A stretch of DNA of 64,000 nt from Phycisphaerales bacterium (GTDB lineage: Bacteria > Planctomycetota > Phycisphaerae > UBA1845). Positions 60,898 through 64,000 of this stretch are shown piece after piece; within the stretch, counting starts at the first letter, position 1; every line of letters starts with the position of its first letter. Location of the stretch: NCBI GenBank assembly GCA_020639115.1, contig JACKHG010000017.1, forward strand, positions 18,842 to 82,841. The letters are read 5' to 3'. The translations under genes were made by a program, and so were the position numbers. Below the pieces are notes generated by a model. It ran no database searches. It was not told the DNA's origin and saw only the letters and a program-made list of their open reading frames with translations.

Positions 60898-61683
60898 CTA
60901 GAGGCGGGCGAGTTCGCGCGTGCGGTGCTGCAACTGCGTCTTGAGGCGCGTGATGATGGCCGAGTGCATCTGGCTCACGCGGCTCTCGGAAAGGTCGAGC
61001 GTGGCGCCAATCTCCTTCATGGTCATCTCTTCGTAGTAGTACAGGATGAGGATGAGGCGTTCGGCGCGGGTGAGTCCACGGGTGATCAGGGCCTTGAGAT
61101 CGCGGCGCTGCACCTCGTTGACCGGGTTGCGGCCGCGCTTGTCCTCGAGCACGTCGATCTCGCAGACTTCGCGGTTGGAGTCGCTCTCGAAATGGCGGCG
61201 CGAGAGGGAGATCTGGGCGACGGCGGTCGCGTCGCGCATCAGGCGGCCGAGTTCCGCGCCGGAGACGTCGAGCCGCGCGGCGATCTCGCTTTCGGAGGGT
61301 GCGCGGCCGAGTTCCGCCTCGAGGGTGCGGGAGACCTTGTCGAGCCGGTGGGCCCGGCTGCGGACGAGGCGCGGCACCCAGTCCATGGCGCGGAGTTCGT
61401 CGAGGATGGCGCCGCGGACGCGGGGGGCGCAGTAGGTTTCGAACTTGACGCCGCGGCCGAGGTCGAAGGCCTCGATGGCGTTGACGAGTCCGAAGATGCC
61501 GGCGGAGACGAGGTCGTTGACGTCCACCTCGTCGGGCAGTTTGGCGGCGATGCGCTCGGCGTTGTACTTCACGAGCGGGATGTAGATTTCCATCAGGCGG
61601 TTGCGGAGCACGGGGTCGTGCGTCTCGCGGTAGCGTCGCCAGAGTTCCGTCGTGTCGCTGCGGTTCATTCGAACAGCCGGCAT
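60898..61683 (-). CDS. fliA: flagellar sigma factor FliA (sigma-28)
   Basis: The start at 61683 (MPAVRMNRSDTTELWRRYRE) has AAGGAGGAG 6-8 nt upstream. The 261-residue protein has region 2 (YIPLVKYNAERIAAKLPDEV, LVSAGIFGLVNAIEAFDLGR, FETYCAPRVRGAILDELRAM, DWVPRLVRSRAH), region 3 (LEAELGRAPSESEIAARLDV) and region 4 (GLTRAERLILILYYYEEMTM, KEIGATLDLSESRVSQMHSA). These are typical of FliA/WhiG-type sigma factors. It directs RNA polymerase to late flagellar promoters, here probably both flagellin genes 3-5 kb away. It closes the flhF-flhG-membrane protein-fliA cluster. No flgM is seen nearby. Confidence 0.95.
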   Translation of the reverse strand: MPAVRMNRSDTTELWRRYRETHDPVLRNRLMEIYIPLVKYNAERIAAKLPDEVDVNDLVSAGIFGLVNAIEAFDLGRGVKFETYCAPRVRGAILDELRAMDWVPRLVRSRAHRLDKVSRTLEAELGRAPSESEIAARLDVSGAELGRLMRDATAVAQISLSRRHFESDSNREVCEIDVLEDKRGRNPVNEVQRRDLKALITRGLTRAERLILILYYYEEMTMKEIGATLDLSESRVSQMHSAIITRLKTQLQHRTRELARL

Positions 61684-61757
61684 CGCCACTCCTCCTTGAG
61701 TTGCTTTGCTCGTTGGACGGGATGGGGTCGCGCAGCCAGGGCAGCCGGCGGCGCGGG

Positions 61758-62051
61758 TCATTCCGTCACGGTCGTATCCACCGCAGCGCCGGCGGATTTC
61801 TCCGCGGATCCGGCGTTTGCGGCGCGTTCGCCGGCGGGCGAACGCAGTGCTTCTTCCTGGGCAGCGATGTATTCGTTGACCACTGCCTGGGCCGCCGCGC
61901 CAACGGCCAGCCCCACGATGCAGAAGATGGCGAGGGCCCACAGGGCGCGCGACACCACGACCAGCGGCGGGTTGCCCACCGCGAGACCGATGGTGGCGGC
62001 GACGCCGAACGCGAGGAGGCCGAGCATGCCGCCGGCGAAGCGCGCGATCAT
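61758..62051 (-). CDS. small membrane protein between flhG and fliA
   Basis: The start at 62051 (MIARFAGGMLGLLAFGVAAT) has GGAGG about 9-10 nt upstream; the frame is open further but loses protein character. The 97-residue protein has two hydrophobic helices (about 5-27 and 36-58, ALWALAIFCIVGLAVGAAAQ). A charged C-terminal tail follows (NEYIAAQEEALRSPAGERAA). Both ends are probably cytoplasmic. Its place in the flagellar operon suggests a role in flagellar assembly, but no family is recognised. Confidence 0.7.
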   Translation of the reverse strand: MIARFAGGMLGLLAFGVAATIGLAVGNPPLVVVSRALWALAIFCIVGLAVGAAAQAVVNEYIAAQEEALRSPAGERAANAGSAEKSAGAAVDTTVTE

Positions 62052-62273
62052 GAGCGCGGCCTCCGCGCAGCAGCGCTCGATGCGGCGTGCGGCGCCTGTG
62101 AGTTTTCGGCTCGAACAGCGCAGGACATGCGTGTCGAGGCTCCTTCCTCTGCAACTTCTGCAGGTACGGCGCTCAACCTGCCTCCGTGCGGGTTGAGTCG
62201 GCAAGCCACACATCCGTGCGCGACCCGCCGAAGAGGATTTTCCGCCGCCGTCGCCGGCGATGGGAAATCCCAA

Positions 62274-63101
62274 CTAGGCGAACATGCCCGCGACGCGCCG
62301 CAGGAAATTCGGTGCGGTCCGCCGCGCCGCCCTGCCGCCCACCAGCCGGGCCGCGACGGCAGCCGCACAAATGCTGGCGCTGCACCGCGGATACTGGATG
62401 GCGAACGGACGACGCTGCCTCACGGCAAGTTCGACATGGGTATCATGCAACACGTATCCGGCGTCCGCAATGGCCTTGTCCAAAAAGTTTTCACAGACTT
62501 TGCGAAGCCGTTCACAAACCTCCCGCGCCTCCGCACGGGTTTCCACCATATTGACCAAAACCCTAACAGAACCGTCGTAACCCCCGCAGAACAATGTCTT
62601 AACTGCAGCATACGCGTCGGTGATCGCCGTCGGCTCCGGCGTCGTCACGACCAGCACCACGTCGGCCTGCTGCGCGAACGCCATCACGTTGACATCGATC
62701 CCCGCGGCGCAGTCGAGCAGCAGCACCTCGCCGGGAACGCGCGCGAGCAGCTCGATCATCCGGGCGCGTTCAATGGCATTGGCCGCGGGACCGGTCGCGC
62801 CCAGCGCGGCGGTCGCGAAACGCACGCCGCCGGCGGCCAACACGATGGCCTCGTCCAGCGCGCGGCGCCGCGCAAGCACGTCGCGCAGGTCGCATTCCGG
62901 CGCCGCGCCGAGCAGCACGTCCGCGTTGGCCAGACCCATATCGAGGTCGACGAGCGCCGTATCCAGGCCGCGACCGCGGAGGCACGCGGCGAGGTTGACC
63001 GCGATATTGGTTTTGCCCACGCCGCCCTTGCCGCTGATCACCGCGACGGTGAGCGCGGCGGCGGGCGCGGCGTCCGGGACGATGCGCAACCTGGGGTTCA
63101 T
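62274..63101 (-). CDS. flhG: FlhG/MinD-type ATPase for flagellar number control
   Basis: The ATG at 63101 overlaps the flhF stop as ATGA, so the two are translationally coupled. The 275-residue protein has the deviant Walker A VISGKGGVGKTNIAVNLAA, a Walker A' region TALVDLDMGLANADVLLG, LLLDCAAGIDVNVMAFAQQA, TTPEPTAITDAYAAVKTLF and the C-terminal RPFAIQYPRCSASI. DMGLANADVLLG is characteristic of FlhG/YlxH. The protein is a membrane-associated ATPase that limits flagellar number and regulates FlhF GTPase. The membrane-targeting helix expected at the C-terminus is basic here (GGRAARRTAPNFLRRVAGMF). Confidence 0.93.
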   Translation of the reverse strand: MNPRLRIVPDAAPAAALTVAVISGKGGVGKTNIAVNLAACLRGRGLDTALVDLDMGLANADVLLGAAPECDLRDVLARRRALDEAIVLAAGGVRFATAALGATGPAANAIERARMIELLARVPGEVLLLDCAAGIDVNVMAFAQQADVVLVVTTPEPTAITDAYAAVKTLFCGGYDGSVRVLVNMVETRAEAREVCERLRKVCENFLDKAIADAGYVLHDTHVELAVRQRRPFAIQYPRCSASICAAAVAARLVGGRAARRTAPNFLRRVAGMFA

Positions 63102-64000
63102 CGACGAGTGACCTCCTGCCGCACCGCACGCGGCGGCGCGACGATCCGCTCCGCCAGCGCCCGACCCGCGCCAACGGCGATATCTTCCGCAATATTCTGG
63201 CCATCCGTGACGTAGGAGAGCCGGGCACGCGTGCGCCGCAGGCACTCCAGGATGACGCCGCAGCCGACGGCCTCGTCGAGCTTGGTGAAGAGCACGCAGC
63301 CGGCGGCCAGCGGTGCGAAACCGTCGATGGCGCGCAACAGCGCGGACCGCCCGGCGCTCGCCGGCAGCACGAGATGAATCGTGGCTCCCGCCGCCTGCAG
63401 CATCGACCGCAACCGCGCGATCGCGGCTGGGTCCGATGGATTGCATCCCGGAGTGTCGATGAGCACGAGGTCGCAGTCGCCCAGCTCGCTGAGCGCGGCG
63501 CTGAGCTCGAAGGCGTCGCCGGCGGTGCGCAGCGGCACGTCCATGATCTCGGCGTAAGCCCGCAGAGGCTCGACCGCGCCGGCCCGCTGCGTGTCGAGCG
63601 AGACAATACCCGCGCGGCGCCCGTGGCGCAGCACGCACTCCGCCGCGAGTTTTGCGACGGTGGTCGTCTTGCCCACGCCGGTGGTGCCGACCAGGGCAAC
63701 GACGGTGGGGTTGCCGGTTCCGGAGAAGGCAATTTCGCCACCCGCGGGCACCATCTGGGCGACGTAGCGGGCCAGCGTGCGGCGCAGCGTTGCGGGGTCC
63801 TGGCACTGCTGGGGCGTGAGTTCGCGCTCGACGCGCGCGATCATTTCGTCGGCGATGTCGTCGGCGATCTCACTTGCCAGTAGTGATAAGCGGGTCTGGG
63901 CGAGTTCGGCGGACGGTTGGCGGCCGACCGCGGGTGTGGTGCGCCGCGGCGCGCGCGGCAAATCCGCGACGAGCCGGCGCAGCTCATCGATCTCGGTGCG
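63098..64000 (-). CDS. flhF: SRP-type GTPase FlhF, C-terminal part (5' end outside window)
   Basis: The frame is open to the right edge; 300 codons are present. A helical N-domain (SLLASEIADDIADEMIARVE) leads into the NG GTPase domain. G1 is VALVGTTGVGKTTTVAKLAA, with GIVSLDTQRAGAVEPLRAYA, DLVLIDTPGCNPSDPAAIAR (G3) and VLFTKLDEAVGCGVILECLR (G4 TKLD). The end is LSYVTDGQNIAEDI. FlhF places the flagellar basal body, usually at a cell pole, together with FlhG. The N-terminal basic domain must lie beyond the window. TTG at 63961 is not a true start. Confidence 0.93.
   Translation of the reverse strand, partial: RTEIDELRRLVADLPRAPRRTTPAVGRQPSAELAQTRLSLLASEIADDIADEMIARVERELTPQQCQDPATLRRTLARYVAQMVPAGGEIAFSGTGNPTVVALVGTTGVGKTTTVAKLAAECVLRHGRRAGIVSLDTQRAGAVEPLRAYAEIMDVPLRTAGDAFELSAALSELGDCDLVLIDTPGCNPSDPAAIARLRSMLQAAGATIHLVLPASAGRSALLRAIDGFAPLAAGCVLFTKLDEAVGCGVILECLRRTRARLSYVTDGQNIAEDIAVGAGRALAERIVAPPRAVRQEVTRR

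Noticed and set aside
62052..62273. Possible extra small gene or riboswitch between flhG and the membrane protein
   Set aside because: The open frame reads as Arg/Cys-rich sequence without homology. The structured part lacks conserved riboswitch cores.

Overview
The window is high-GC bacterial chromosome and reads as a planctomycete, probably of the Phycisphaerae type. The signs are a PSP1-domain protein with GRCGRLKCC, a Minf_1886-like protein (family known from Planctomycetes and Verrucomicrobia), large secreted proteins ending in dockerin-like DxDGDGDxD repeats, DCNxNxxPDEC repeats, a TIGR02999-like ECF sigma factor beside a Ser/Thr kinase with WD40 repeats, and a flagellar FlhF-FlhG-FliA cluster. 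The lineage is inferred from gene content, not from a marker gene. I saw no rRNA, tRNA, CRISPR array or insertion sequence.

Layout. 0-9 kb: end of an ADP-ribosylglycohydrolase, a tiny and a very large lipoprotein-like protein, and a secreted subtilase with a dockerin-like end. 9-19 kb: hybrid histidine kinase with the scrap of a second kinase upstream, tatA, the Minf_1886-like gene, a frameshifted PSP1 gene, two thioredoxins, an LpxL-type acyltransferase and a FlgI-like lipoprotein. 19-29.4 kb: three consecutive secreted proteins (subtilase, trypsin-like protease, propeller-like protein) that share the same C-terminal train of DCN repeats, Ig-like modules and a dockerin-like tail. 29.4-34 kb: HNH nuclease, multi-pass membrane protein, secreted serpin, thioesterase. 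34-41.5 kb: smc and parA, both broken, around a 4.8-kb stretch of dense frameshifts. 41.5-50 kb: VanZ-like protein, dipeptide epimerase, secreted WD40-dockerin protein, ECF sigma and WD40 kinase. 50-54 kb: Tyr/Asp-rich secreted protein and a small two-component set. 54-64 kb: two flagellins, HDOD protein, DapF, a small unknown protein, FliA, a small membrane protein, FlhG and FlhF (cut by the window end).

How it fits together. Two themes stand out: a large secreted proteolytic and surface repertoire with a secreted serpin that could restrain it, and motility under FliA, with two flagellin genes carrying matching candidate FliA-type promoters and strong terminators. Signalling is rich: hybrid kinase, ethylene-receptor-like kinase, two receiver proteins, and ECF plus kinase.

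Caution on quality. From about 35.77 to 40.55 kb recognisable smc and parA peptides are scattered over all frames while the flanks are clean. PSP1 (13.3-13.8 kb) and a receiver gene (52.3 kb) also look frameshifted. Consensus errors are the simplest explanation, so apparent pseudogenes there should not be read as biology without checking reads.
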